The translations under genes were made by a program, and so were the position numbers. Below the pieces are notes generated by a model. It worked only from the letters and a program-made list of their open reading frames with translations, did not search any database and was not told the DNA's origin. Below are positions 23,780 to 33,406 of a stretch of 62,701 nt of DNA, one piece after another. The stretch spans positions 86,140 to 148,840 of the forward strand of contig NW_005434547.1 in assembly GCF_000315625.1 (NCBI RefSeq), given 5' to 3'. Source of the DNA: Guillardia theta CCMP2712 (Eukaryota; Cryptophyceae; Pyrenomonadales; Geminigeraceae). The first letter of the stretch is position 1. Each line of letters opens with the position of its first letter.

Positions 23780-24970
23780 ACACGTTGTACCAAGAGGATG
23801 TATGTAGTACATGAAGGACCCCAGAGACAAGGCATGATGGCCTTGAACGGCATCAAGTAAGGCAGCATCATCGGTCGCACGGATACGTCTAGTGTGCTGA
23901 GGTCATCCGAAGATGGATCCGGCATCATTTTGTGGATGGTTGTTTTGATTAAAGAGTTCATTCGTCCTTTCATTGGCCAGTCCAACGGCATCGAGACCAC
24001 AAGATAGCGCGAGCAGACTCTGCTGACGGGTCATGCACGCGCTCAGTGAAAGATGACAACGAATTGATGCTGAGATGTCAGCAAGGAACGTCTCTCTCTG
24101 TATAGATATCAGAGCGGGGGAATAGCTGCCTGATGGCGCTGGGGAGGCGATCGGGCGGACCAAGGGAGGCGTCGTGAATTGAGGCAAGGGCGCAATGGGA
24201 CTGGGTACGAGGTGATTGCCAATAGTCAACGAGATTGTGTATGAGAGGAGGAATTGAAGGAGAGGACAACAGATGAAGTTGCCTGTCATTCTTTGATGAT
24301 AAGCAACAAAACAAGTGATTGGGATGCGGAAAGCAAAAGGAGATTGGGACGAGGTTATTTGCTGATTTACTGCTTCTCGAATAGATCATGATCGCTGAGC
24401 TCGTCGCTGAGATGCTTCACTACCGAGCAGCAGTAGATTGACCTCGAAGGGAGAGCTCATGATATCGTCTGTAGTCAGTCTGACTACAACACCATGTAGA
24501 GAGGCAGGAGTTTGTTGTCCTTACCTGACTTTCTCCGTCAACTTGTTCATGGACCGTGACGTGCGGGGACACAAGAGGTATTGTGAGGTTGGGCAGGAAG
24601 TCAGGCCTACCTCGTCAGCTTAACGGCAGCCATGGCAGACTTGATAGAAGATCTCTAAAAGAGACCTCGAGATCTGCCGCCGCAGCATGACAGGAGAGGG
24701 AGGAGCTGAGTTCATGAGAAGACCTTGACGGTCAATGACAGATGGAGCTGGACGATTGCTGGCAGAGTTGTTGATTCTGTCAAGCAGAGGTTCATTTGAC
24801 AACCTCATTGCAGTAAGGCAACAACCTCTTGGTTGTTCAGCTCCCGCGGGTTTTATTCAACAATACCAATCTTGTTGTTCTCACATTCCATGCAGCTCCG
24901 TCGTTCATCAGCCCATCCTTTCCATCTGCTATAAATGGCTGTGTCTGGTCCTCGACGTCTCCCTTGGTCG
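23780..24970. other. Intergenic spacer between family copies A and B
   Basis: No gene supported. Contains a small perfect hairpin, GTAGTCAG-T-CTGACTAC, near 24471-24487. Confidence 0.4.
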
Positions 24971-24973
24971 GCC

Positions 24974-25348
24974 CTATCTCCTTCCCAGCGCCAGCACTCT
25001 CAGCACAACCTCTCTCCCCGCCTCCGACCCGACGCTCATCTCCAGCCCCATCTGTCGGTTCCGCAGCCCTCGCAGCCTCGACAGCTCTGCCGACAGCATG
25101 GCACAAGGCTGAGGTTGACCAGCAGAGCACGAGTCTCCGCGGCTGCGAGAAGACGATCGATATCGCTGAGGAGGAGGAAGAGAGGGAGGCGAGGGGAAGC
25201 GGAGGAGGGGAGGACGAGGAGTCTCGAACCTGGTGTTGATGAGCGGCAGGCAGGGGAGGAAGCCAGGCTCCTCATCGTCCACGAGAGGGGAGGGACGAGC
25301 ATGAAGCGTGAGGGGGACAGCTTCAACCATCGGCATCAGCATACTCAC
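24974..25348 (-). CDS. LPPPxRF family protein, copy B (124 aa)
   Basis: Minus-strand frame beginning MSMLMPMVEAVPLTLHARP. Alignment with copy A: DDEEPGF then LPLINTRFETP against DEERWSM then PRIHSRFEAP; PPSLPPPQRYRSSSRSR against SSLPPPRRFQRSS; AELSRLRGLRNRQMGLEM against SEQSRLRALRNRQIGREM. The two are divergent at DNA level yet clearly related as proteins, which supports this frame over the overlapping plus-strand frames. Copies A and B point towards each other across about 1.2 kb. Function unknown. Confidence 0.5.
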   Translation of the reverse strand: MSMLMPMVEAVPLTLHARPSPLVDDEEPGFLPCLPLINTRFETPRPPLLRFPSPPSLPPPQRYRSSSRSRGDSCSAGQPQPCAMLSAELSRLRGLRNRQMGLEMSVGSEAGREVVLRVLALGRR

Positions 25349-25618
25349 TCGTCGTGCTTGTCAACACGCCACACGCGAGGCTTGTCAAGCCAAAGGAGAT
25401 GCGAGGGTCGTTTGACGTCTCGTGACTGATCGTGTGACCGTGTCATGAGATCAGGTGTCGCAAGGCTTGCTGATGTTAAAATAAAGTCTATACTACTATA
25501 AGTTTGACTGGCCAAACGTATACTCCCCCTCCTGCTTCTCTACATTCTCACTGCTCTTCTTGTCTTCGCTCAGCCTCTAGTCCCTCCGGTTCTCTCTCTT
25601 CCTCTCTTCCATCCCAGC

Positions 25619-25923
25619 ATGCAGTTGACTCAGTTCATCGACCACCACATCTCCCGCCCCATCTCCCCCAGTTTCTCCATCCCGAGGACAGCCGGGACCT
25701 GCTGGAGGAGGATAGCAGCTTGACCCTCGAGCGCTGCAAGGACTCCCCGATGCTGCCTCCCCCGACGAGGTTCCGCAAGGGGCAGAGGCAGCAGGCGGCT
25801 GAAGGCACGGCGAGTCAGTCGAGCAGGCGGCACTACAGACAGGAGTGGAGCAGGCAAGTAGGGAGGCAGATCATGGGCTCTGCGGACATGAAGCGGATGG
25901 AGCTGGAGAGCAAGGGAGGGTGA
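25619..25923 (+). pseudogene. LPPPxRF family copy C, frameshifted relative to copy D
   Basis: The ATG at 25619 opens the same sequence as copy D, but a single base is missing around 25674-25677, where C reads CAGTTTCTCC and D reads CAGTCTTCTCC. The original frame is lost after about 18 codons. The downstream part (HPEDSRDLLEEDSSLTL ... LPPPTRFRKGQR ... RQVGRQIM ... KSKGG-like end) is intact in the shifted frame, with only a few other differences from D. It is either a recent pseudogene or carries a sequencing error. Confidence 0.6.
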
Positions 25924-25970
25924 GAGGATGAGGGAGGGAAAGGAGGAGGTCCTGCGTCAAGACTAGGAGA
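25619..25970 (+). repeat. Inverted duplication, left arm
   Basis: Nearly identical to the reverse complement of 26900-27239. The match covers the whole copy C/D reading frame plus about 45 bp of 3' sequence up to GGTCCTGCGTCAA. Similarity stops abruptly just before the ATG and after that point. Confidence 0.8.
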
Positions 25971-25979
25971 CTCTAGTAG

Positions 25980-26880
25980 CGCGTTCTCTGGAACCGCCTT
26001 TAAGACAAGTCACCCATCAAGCATCTTCTTGTAAGCAAGAGAGATCTGAGCATAGAGCAGCGAGAATTCTTCTGGGCCGGTACTCGTTGCTGTAGTCCAA
26101 CACCGTTTATAAGATGGACAATATTAGCACATGTTAGCCCCACCCATCCCCGAACCAGTCAAGCTCTCTATTCCTTTCCTTGCTCCTCTCCTCCTGGGGC
26201 CCACCATCTCCGTTTGCAGGGCTAATACCTTGCAGTATGTGTTGATACTTCAGTCCCATTCTCAACAGTCTCACGGTATTTACTCCCTCAACCGTCATCA
26301 TCTTCTCCAGACCTTCATATCTGTCTTCCCCTCTTTTTGCTGTACCTCTTTCAGTATTTTTCTATTACAATGATGAAACGAGCATACAGAAGCGTTATCT
26401 TTGCGTGTCAGCAATCAAAGAGCAGATTCAAAGACAGCCAAGATCACTTCTCGCTTCTTGACCACCTTTTATAGAGTTACTCTAGACCAAGTTTGTGCCG
26501 TCGATCAGTTTTGTTGGGATGTCAGAATGAGCCATTGAAGTTGATCCATCGACTGGTGTTCAGATCCGACACAAACAATGGATGTCTGTATCCAAGATAC
26601 GATTCCACAGGGCTATCAATTCCGCCTACTGGACAAATATCCATCTGACAGTGAGGCTGGTAATGATATCGAGACGTGTTCATTGCCCAATCAACAATCA
26701 TGTAAGAAAAGTTCATTATCAACCCACACTTGGTCGACCTCGCTCACTCAGCACAATTCCTAGCGATCCAGATCACAAGCCTTGCAGACTCGAGATTGGT
26801 TGCGGTATCAACATGAATAATTACACACCAAGGAAGATCCCTGAGCCTTCCAGCCCTCAGCGTCCTGTTCTCCTGCTTGT
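25980..26880. other. Spacer of the inverted duplication
   Basis: About 0.93 kb between the two arms. No coding region or repeat is recognised; the sequence is AT-richer than the arms. Confidence 0.5.
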
Positions 26881-26899
26881 TTGAGGTCTCTATGTATTG

Positions 26900-27239
26900 A
26901 CGCAGGACCTCCTCCTTTCCCTCCCTCATCCTCTCACCCTCCCTTGCTCTCCAGCTCCATCCGCTTCATGTCCGCAGAGCCCATGATCTGCCTCCCTACT
27001 TGCCTGCTCCACTCCCGTCTGTAGTGCCGCCTGCTCGACTGACTCGCCGTGCCTTCAGCCGCCTGCTGCCTCTGCCCCTTGCGGAACCTCGTCGGGGGAG
27101 GCAGCTTCGGGGAGTCCTTGCAACGCTCGAGGGTCAAGCTGCTATCCTCCTCCAGCAGGTCCCGGCTGTCCTCGGGATGGAGAAGACTGGCGGAGATGGG
27201 GCGGGAGATGTGGTGGTCGATGAACTGAGTCAACTGCAT
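26900..27239 (-). repeat. Inverted duplication, right arm
   Basis: Reverse-complement partner of 25619-25970. It carries the intact copy D. Confidence 0.8.
26934..27239 (-). CDS. LPPPxRF family protein, copy D (101 aa, intact)
   Basis: Begins MQLTQFIDHHISRPISASLL at ATG 27239. Domain order: an N-terminal helix-like segment, an acidic stretch (HPEDSRDLLEEDSSLTLE), LPPPTRFRKGQRQQ, a Ser/Gln-rich linker, RREWSRQVGRQIM and a charged tail ending LESKGG. It shares the LPPPxRF and RQ-x-G-x-x-M blocks with copies A and B, in the same order and at similar spacing. No TATA box is obvious upstream. The short length, high charge and lack of hydrophobic core segments suggest an intrinsically disordered protein. 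Its near-identity with copy C shows the duplication is recent, whereas A and B are older relatives. Confidence 0.55.
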   Translation of the reverse strand: MQLTQFIDHHISRPISASLLHPEDSRDLLEEDSSLTLERCKDSPKLPPPTRFRKGQRQQAAEGTASQSSRRHYRREWSRQVGRQIMGSADMKRMELESKGG

Positions 27240-27687
27240 GCCGGGCAGGCACCTATGTGCTGGAGAGAAGTACTGAGGCAGGAGAGAAGAGAGAAGTTAT
27301 TGAGGGGATTCCACAGAAGGAGGAGACAAACGTGAAGGAGATGAATATGAGCGACAAGCACAACGGGGAGGAGGAGGCGGTGGAGAGGCTGGGAGAGGGG
27401 AGCGATACTAGGGCTTCTGACTGGGAGCGTGAAAGAGCTTTAAAAAAACAAGGGAAGGATAGGGGTCAAAAGTCAAGAAAAACTGACTTTTACTCCCTGC
27501 AGGCTAAAAGTGGTTATAGGCTGCTGTTCCCGGTACAAATCTTAAAAACATATCTCTATGACTGGCCAATGGTCACGTACCGAGAGGGTTTTGACTCCAT
27601 GGGCCTTTTGCAAGGCGTTTGACCACGGCTGGTCAAACACCGGTTAAATCCGATCCGGCGGGTCGCTGGCCATCATCATTGATCATG

Positions 27688-27749
27688 TTTACTCAAAGTT
27701 AAGTGCAGTGCGACGACATGTGTCGTACTGATTTTTAACTTAACTTTGA
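27688..27749. repeat. AT-rich motif as an inverted pair
   Basis: TTTACTCAAAGTTAAGT at 27688 and ACTTAACTTTGACTCA at 27736 form an imperfect inverted repeat. The second arm belongs to a full motif copy beginning CGTACTGATTTTTAACTT at 27724. It lies next to a GC-rich island interrupted by the transposon. Confidence 0.65.
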
Positions 27750-28080
27750 CTCACCGTAAATTTGAGGCCCAGTAGGCGTGTTCGGTACGCCAATTACAGG
27801 TGGAATGCTGGTACATCAAAAAATTGAGTAAAGCAAATATGGGACCTCGGACCCAGAATTGCAAATTCAAAAGTTGGTGGAATACACCCACAATTGCATT
27901 TCCACCGACTATTGAAACGAGAGCTTTTCGAATTAATGTACCATGAAATTGTTGTACCAGAGGCCATTTAATGTACGATGAATAATTTGTACCAGAGGCC
28001 AATTTGATGTACCGCGAGCTTACAACGCGAATTTAATTTCAAATTCTTGTCTTCACCAATCGCGCGCGCATCAACCATGG

Positions 28081-28158
28081 CAGCAACCTATGCAGGCTGA
28101 AGATCCCCACGGCACTCCACAGCAACCTATGCAGGCTGAAGATCCCCACGGCGCTCCA
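28081..28158 (+). repeat. 39-bp tandem duplication inside the transposon
   Basis: Two copies with one difference (GGCACTCCA against GGCGCTCCA). In one plus-strand frame it encodes a 13-residue repeat (MQAEDPHGTPQQP), because 39 is a multiple of three. That frame runs 28090-28401 and has no recognised product. Confidence 0.8.
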
Positions 28159-28194
28159 CTACGTGTTGGAACAGGCGATGAAGGACCTCATGCA

Positions 28195-29127
28195 CTAGGC
28201 GTGGGAGAGCCATCTGAACTGTCCCATGCGGCCATGCAATTCAAGGGGGATGGGGAACAGCGCATGGTGGAGATAGAGGTTTTCTTTATTGAAACTCATC
28301 TGCCAACGACAGGTAATCCTCCACAGACACATCCAGCACCATGTGCTCCCCTTCGAAGTATGCTGTTGTCTGGTTCCCATAAAACAGAGTGTGGATGTTG
28401 AAAATGAACATCGCAAGAGGAAAGAACTTCGCATGTGAGCAGCAAATTGGCTAAATCGATGCCTCCAAGGCCGCATGCTTGCCAACAAGATAGCGTACCT
28501 CTTGTGCAAGATTCTGACCATGTGATTGAAAGTTTCGGAAAGAACTGTGATGGATCCACCCAGAATATATACCAGATCGCACCACCGCGCAGGATATGAC
28601 AGCCGTCGCAGGAAAATCATGAAAGCTGAGTCTGCACGCACGGATGTCCTGTGCCCTCGCTTTCCAAACTTCAACAAGATTGGTTCGTCCCCTACCATCA
28701 TTGGCTGCCCGTTATCATCCTTCAAGCATCGCAGAATGCGATGAAAATGTACTTTACGAAAACGGAACTGCTGCACGAATTCCACGTGCGAGAAGCAATC
28801 TGGCGTCTTCAGTGGTCCCTGCGATCCGGTCCGCTGAAAGGGCAGATTGACGATACGGTTGTTCATGTCCATCATAGACAACAAGCACACAAGCTTCCGC
28901 ACCCGACTACGTGAACGAAGCAGCCAAAACAATGCATCACCAACCCCCATGCCAAGAAGCCACATGCTCTGCCGTGAATGCTGCCAAATCGTGAGCATGA
29001 GAATCCGCCTGATGCGCGCTGATGAGCGATTGACCACAGCCTTCTCCAAATGGTAGAGGAGGGTGCGCCTCCCATACATCCGTGGCGTGTCTCGCTGAAT
29101 CGGCATGGTTGATGGGAGCAAGGGCAC
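28195..29127 (-). pseudogene. PIF/Harbinger (HARBI1-like) transposase remnant
   Basis: The 310-codon minus-strand frame has the N-terminal architecture of HARBI1-type transposases: FVQQFRFRKVHFHRILRCL, then the helical region ADSAFMIFLRRLSYPARWCDL, the recognition-helix-like SITVLSETFNHMVRILHKRY, and PWRHRFSQFAAHM, where the family has its pre-DDE W/R-F-A segment. A clear DDE catalytic core does not follow. After about 28480 another frame is more protein-like (HAKFFPLAMFIFNIHTLFYG, continuing to an acidic end at a TAA near 28285), so a frameshift or fusion is likely. It occupies most of an element with perfect terminal inverted repeats. Confidence 0.6.
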
Positions 29128-29279
29128 GGTTTGAATCTTAAAATGTTACTATTATCTTACAACATGACTTATTAAATTGCAATACCGAACACGTTTTCTG
29201 CGCGCGTTCTGAAATCTTAAATGTGGCCCACAATTGAGAATTCAGAATTGACCTGGAATTGGCGTACCGAACACGCCTA

Positions 29280-31440
29280 GAGTACGGTGCTCAGCCGATC
29301 TTCAACTCAGTTAACTTACCGTACGCTGAGTATCAGGGGTCCGACTCGAGCCAAACGGGCCGTCAGTGAACGGCGGGCGGCCCGCCAGCGGCCGGGCCGT
29401 TAGTGCAAGTTGCGTTAATTTTTTCGCCGAGCCGGCGGAGATCGGACAGCGGCCGACACTGTCACTGAAACTTGAAACTCGGCCCGTCAGCCGCGCCCGG
29501 CCCTCGGCGACGACCGTACTCGGACCGTCGGACGCCCGGCGCCGGCCGCCCGGCAGGCTGGCGCAGGCCACGAGCACTCACAGACGGCCCGGCGGCGAAC
29601 GGTCCGATCAGCCCGCGCGGAGCGGCCGCTCCCGGGCTCCCGCCGGGCACCGGCCCGGGCCCAGCCAACGGGCCGTACGGTCCGATCCGATCGTCGGACG
29701 GTGCAGTGCCGTGGGCCGGGCTCCCGCCGGCCGGGCCGCCGGGCTCCTAGGGCCGCCCGGCCGGCGGCCCCCGGCGGCGGCCCGGGCGGCCCCTCACTGC
29801 GGCGGCCGTTGCCAGTGCCCGGCGGGCCTTGAAACTTCCAAGTTCCCGGACGCCGGGGCCGGGGCCCGGCCGCCGGCCCTGAGGCCGCTCCCGGAGTCCT
29901 CAGTGGCAATGATCATCGATTGTGGCTCGGACGCGGCCACAAAAGCCGAGTCGGATCTCAGTACGGTCACCGGCGGTGCCAGGACTCAGGCTCATTGTTG
30001 CTACATTCGGACTCCGGGGGCGGCCTTCCGAAGTTCATTTTTCCGAACTTGGAAGTTAGTGCCGCTTCCGAATCGGAACTTCACGTGACAGGCTGGGCCG
30101 CGCCGGGCGGAACCGTCGGCCGCGTGGCGACTGCGGCCTCCGCAGACTCGGAGCGGCCCGCGCACTGCGGCCGCTGAGTGACTTGCCGGACTCCGGGGAG
30201 TCAGCCCTGCCAGGCTGAGACTCAGAGTCGTAGTCTCAGTGAGTCCGATCGGGGCGAGTCACCGGGCACTGCGGCGCGCGGCGCCGGCGCGGCGCCGCCG
30301 CGCGCCGCACTGGCAGCTCCGACTCGCGGCGCCGCTTCCGAAGTTCCCGGGTCCGAGTTTGGGCTCGGAGCCTGAGTGGCACGGGCGCCGCGGGGCGCCG
30401 CAGTGTGCCTGGCATCCGACGATGATCGACTCACTGTCGGGGTCACTTGCGGTCCGATCAGACCGTCGGTCACTGACTCGGAGTCGACGGTGCCGCCCGG
30501 CTGCCGCAGTGCCCCGCACCGTCACTGTGACTGCGCCGCCGGCCGCCCCGGAGACGGTCAGACACTGCGGCAGCCTGGTCACTGCGGGCGCCGCGCCGCT
30601 GGCCGCCGCTGAGCCGACGGTGACTCAGTGCCATACCGTAGTACAGCCAGCCCAGGAGTCAGTGAGTGCTCAGCCGACAGCGTTCAGCAGGCTCCTCAGG
30701 GCCGGGGCCCCGCCCGGGCCTCACTGTCAGTCACAGGCTCAGTCCCTCAGGCGCCGGGCCTGAGTCTTGGCCGCTGGCGCGGCCCCCGTAAGTTCAGTCA
30801 CGGTCATCCCGGGCCCGTCAGGCCGCCCGGCCGCTGACGGGGCCCCCGGCGGCGGCCAGGCTGCATATGATGGCCGTGGGTTCGGGGGCCGCTGCACGCC
30901 GGGTCGGTAATTGAATGTGTCCGACGGTACCGGGCCCGGCGGCCGCCGGGCGGCCGGGTCACCGGGTCCCGGGTCGGCGCGGCAGTGTACGGTCGGCACT
31001 GGTCCGATCAGGGTGGCCGCCGCCGTGACTCAGCCGGTACTGACCGTAGTGCCGCCGGGTCACCCGGGGCCCGGGCCCGGTGTCGGCCGCACTCAGCCTG
31101 GCAGTGGAGTCGGCACTCAGTGACTGGTGTCGGCACAGCAGAGCTGTGTCGGCCAAGACCCCAGACTGGGCCCGGGGCGGCCCTCGGCCGGGCCGGGCCA
31201 GGGCCCGACGGTGTAACGGCGCCGGAGTCGGACGGTCACGCCACGGCGGGGCCCGGCGGGGCCGCCTAACTTAGTAACTTAGTAAGCCCGGACTCGGGAA
31301 CTCCGACTCCGGCGGCCGCCCGTGGCAGCCCGGCCCGCCGGCTCAGGCCCGTCCTACTGACCGACAGTGAAGCGTGGCACTGCGGCATCTCAGTGACGGT
31401 CCGGTCGGCGGCGAATTTGGCCAAGTTGAACCGTAAACTG
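29280..31440. repeat. GC-rich island 4 (largest, about 2.1 kb)
   Basis: Continuous sequence from a small vocabulary: GGCCGGGC, GCCGCCGG, CCGATCCGATC, GTCACTGAG, GACTCGG, and ACTTCCGAAGTTC, present here at about 30043 and 30336. Long ORFs exist in several frames at once, on both strands, and translate to Arg/Pro/Gly/Ala strings, as expected for GC-rich non-coding DNA lacking stops. The island may extend left to about 27630 if the transposon is removed. Confidence 0.75.
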
Positions 31441-31657
31441 AGGATGAGGCTGAACCCGAGCTAAAAGAAATGATTATTGTCTGAGATAAGTTAAACAGAC
31501 CTTGTTGTGAGTGCACAGCTTATAGCACTAGTTTTAAAGATATTGACTAAATATTTTGGTACAAAGATTGGTACAAGGAACACATTTCAGGACGGTACAA
31601 ATCATGATGAGTGTTTTCCAAAACTGGTACAAATCAGTACTGGATTATTCTTTATAA

Positions 31658-31996
31658 TCAAGTTGTATGTGACTTAGCCTTCCTGCTCTTCCTGCTCTTC
31701 CTGCTCTTGACCTCCTCTTCGGGAGTCCTTCTAGATTTTGGTAAGTCAGTATTGGTGACAAGGTCTCCAAACAAACTCTTCAAATCTTTCCATGCCATTG
31801 GGAGTATCAATTCGCCGTCCTCGTCGACAGCCCTGGGGTTCACTTTGAGTAACAGACGCACGATCCTATTGATCTTGCATCGGTAAACTTTCTTTGTACT
31901 ATCAGCGATGACTTTGTTCTCTATCAGGTCAAATGCCCTTTCTTGTCGTCGTTGTCGCTCCTGCAACATGGCATCATTTGCTCTGCTGGATTGCAT
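31658..31996 (-). pseudogene. Fragment like a tyrosine-recombinase N-terminal domain (Crypton/DIRS type)
   Basis: Begins MQSSRANDAMLQERQRRQ. The core AFDLIENKVIADSTKKVYRC with KINRIVRLLLKVNPRA, followed by GELILPMAWKDLKSLFGDL, resembles the helical core-binding domain of eukaryotic tyrosine recombinases (STxxxY-xxKIxxI pattern). It ends in a Lys/Arg/Ser-rich tail with no catalytic domain (no R-HxxR-Y block). It may be a remnant or a captured stand-alone domain. It lies just outside GC-rich island 4. Confidence 0.4.
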
Positions 31997-32300
31997 TTTT
32001 CGGGCAGTTCTGGTTCGATACAAAAATGTTTACTCAATGTCACCATGAGTCAGCATTATTGCGTGGTGCTACCTTGGAGTGCGCTTTGCACAATTATTTT
32101 GACAAAATAACGTTGTGAATGCAGTACCACCCACTCCTGCCCATCCAATGGGCTGGATAGTACCGGTACATTGCAGGTTGCACTGTCAATCATTAAAATT
32201 TTGCAACTTTTTTGTCAGTGCACCATACATACTTTTAAAATTTCGAAATCTATCTGTTTTAGTGCGCCGAAAAAATTGATTACTTATTTCATATGAAGGT

Positions 32301-32330
32301 AAAACTATATATGAACACATATATAGTTTT
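32301..32330. repeat. AT-rich perfect hairpin
   Basis: AAAACTATATATG and CATATATAGTTTT are perfect 13-bp arms around the loop AACA. Confidence 0.8.
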
Positions 32331-32439
32331 TGCAGAATATAGATACAATACTTAGGTCGCTTCTCCATCTGATCGTACATTTTTTCCCTATATCAATTTT
32401 ATATTCTTAGTTGTAAAATAACAACTCCTCTTTTTTTCT

Positions 32440-33260
32440 CCTCGTGCACCCCCCACCCCCCACCCTCTACCCACCCTATGATTCACAAGTACCCCGAATA
32501 CAGATGTTTCCACTACCCCTTTTGGCCAACCGCTCTTCTTTGACCCCACCCCACCCTCTTCTTAATCTGTACGGACCACCCACGGCATATCACCTTGTTA
32601 AGTAATCGTAAGCATCGTTGTTGGATATGGCTGACACTAGGACAAGGTCATACCCATGACAAAGAATACATAAAGTACCCACCCCCTGAAATCCCTTCAC
32701 GAAATCCACCACCCACCCCTGTTACCGTCACCCACCACGTCGACCAGTCTACAGCGGGACAACCAATTTCTTTTCCACAAACCTGCATGTGCACATGAAC
32801 CCTAGGTTTCCCCACGACAGTACCCTACCCATTGACGATGGACCCCCTGTCCTGGTTTACACCCCGTTGCCAATTTGTGTACCCTTTGTTTTCTCAATAT
32901 TATACGTCCAATACCACCCGTACTGAGTACCCCCTACCCCTAATTTCAATCTTTTCTGCACTTAATCCCCACCCAACTAGTGTTTCCTGAGCTATTCCGG
33001 ACACCCCCTCCTCCATACGGTACCTGGGCCCTGTTCCACCCCCTTCAGAAAATTTTAGAAGGACCCTACCCATCTTAAAGATCAGCTTTACTTTGAGGAT
33101 CACATACCACCGGTCACAGAAATACGATAGTACCCCCCATGCTCCCATCCTGTCCCAGAATCATATAACCCCTACCCTGAATCTTACCGAAATGTAAGAC
33201 TCCACCGGTACTGTAAATACCCCAACCCCCCCTAATTCCCACAGGATACCCCACCCCCCT
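32440..33260. repeat. C-rich word cluster upstream of CPSase
   Basis: Plus strand dense in CCACCC, TACCCC and CCCCACCC words spaced irregularly. This continues to within about 150 bp of the CPSase start codon, so part may be promoter. Confidence 0.6.
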
Positions 33261-33406
33261 TGCGTGCTCCCCTGGACCGCAAGCAGCCTCCATCTCGCAA
33301 CCCGTGAGCACCGTTGCACCGCGAGTCGTCTCCTGTCCGCTTCCTCTGTCGCCCTCCTTCTCTGAGGTAGGACTCGAGATCTAAGGGCGGAACGCGGCTG
33401 CTCAGG

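Larger units (their letters stand above)
27774..29278. mobile_element. DNA transposon, about 1.5 kb, PIF/Harbinger-like
   Basis: The terminal inverted repeats begin AGGCGTGTTCGGTACGCC and are perfect over 22 bp (27774-27795 and 29257-29278), with imperfect similarity for about ten bases further (CAGGT block). TA flanks the inner GGCGTG end on both sides, so the target duplication is TA or overlaps it. The interior carries a minus-strand transposase remnant and a 39-bp tandem duplication. The element sits within GC-rich island 4. Confidence 0.85.

Noticed and set aside
23187-23783. 198-codon minus-strand ORF opposite family copy A
   Set aside because: Longer than the plus-strand frame, but only the plus-strand frame shows protein-level similarity to copies B and D.
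29366-31274. Many long ORFs on both strands in the large GC-rich island
   Set aside because: Several frames are open at once and give Arg/Pro/Gly/Ala strings without motifs. This is the expected effect of few stop codons in GC-rich DNA.
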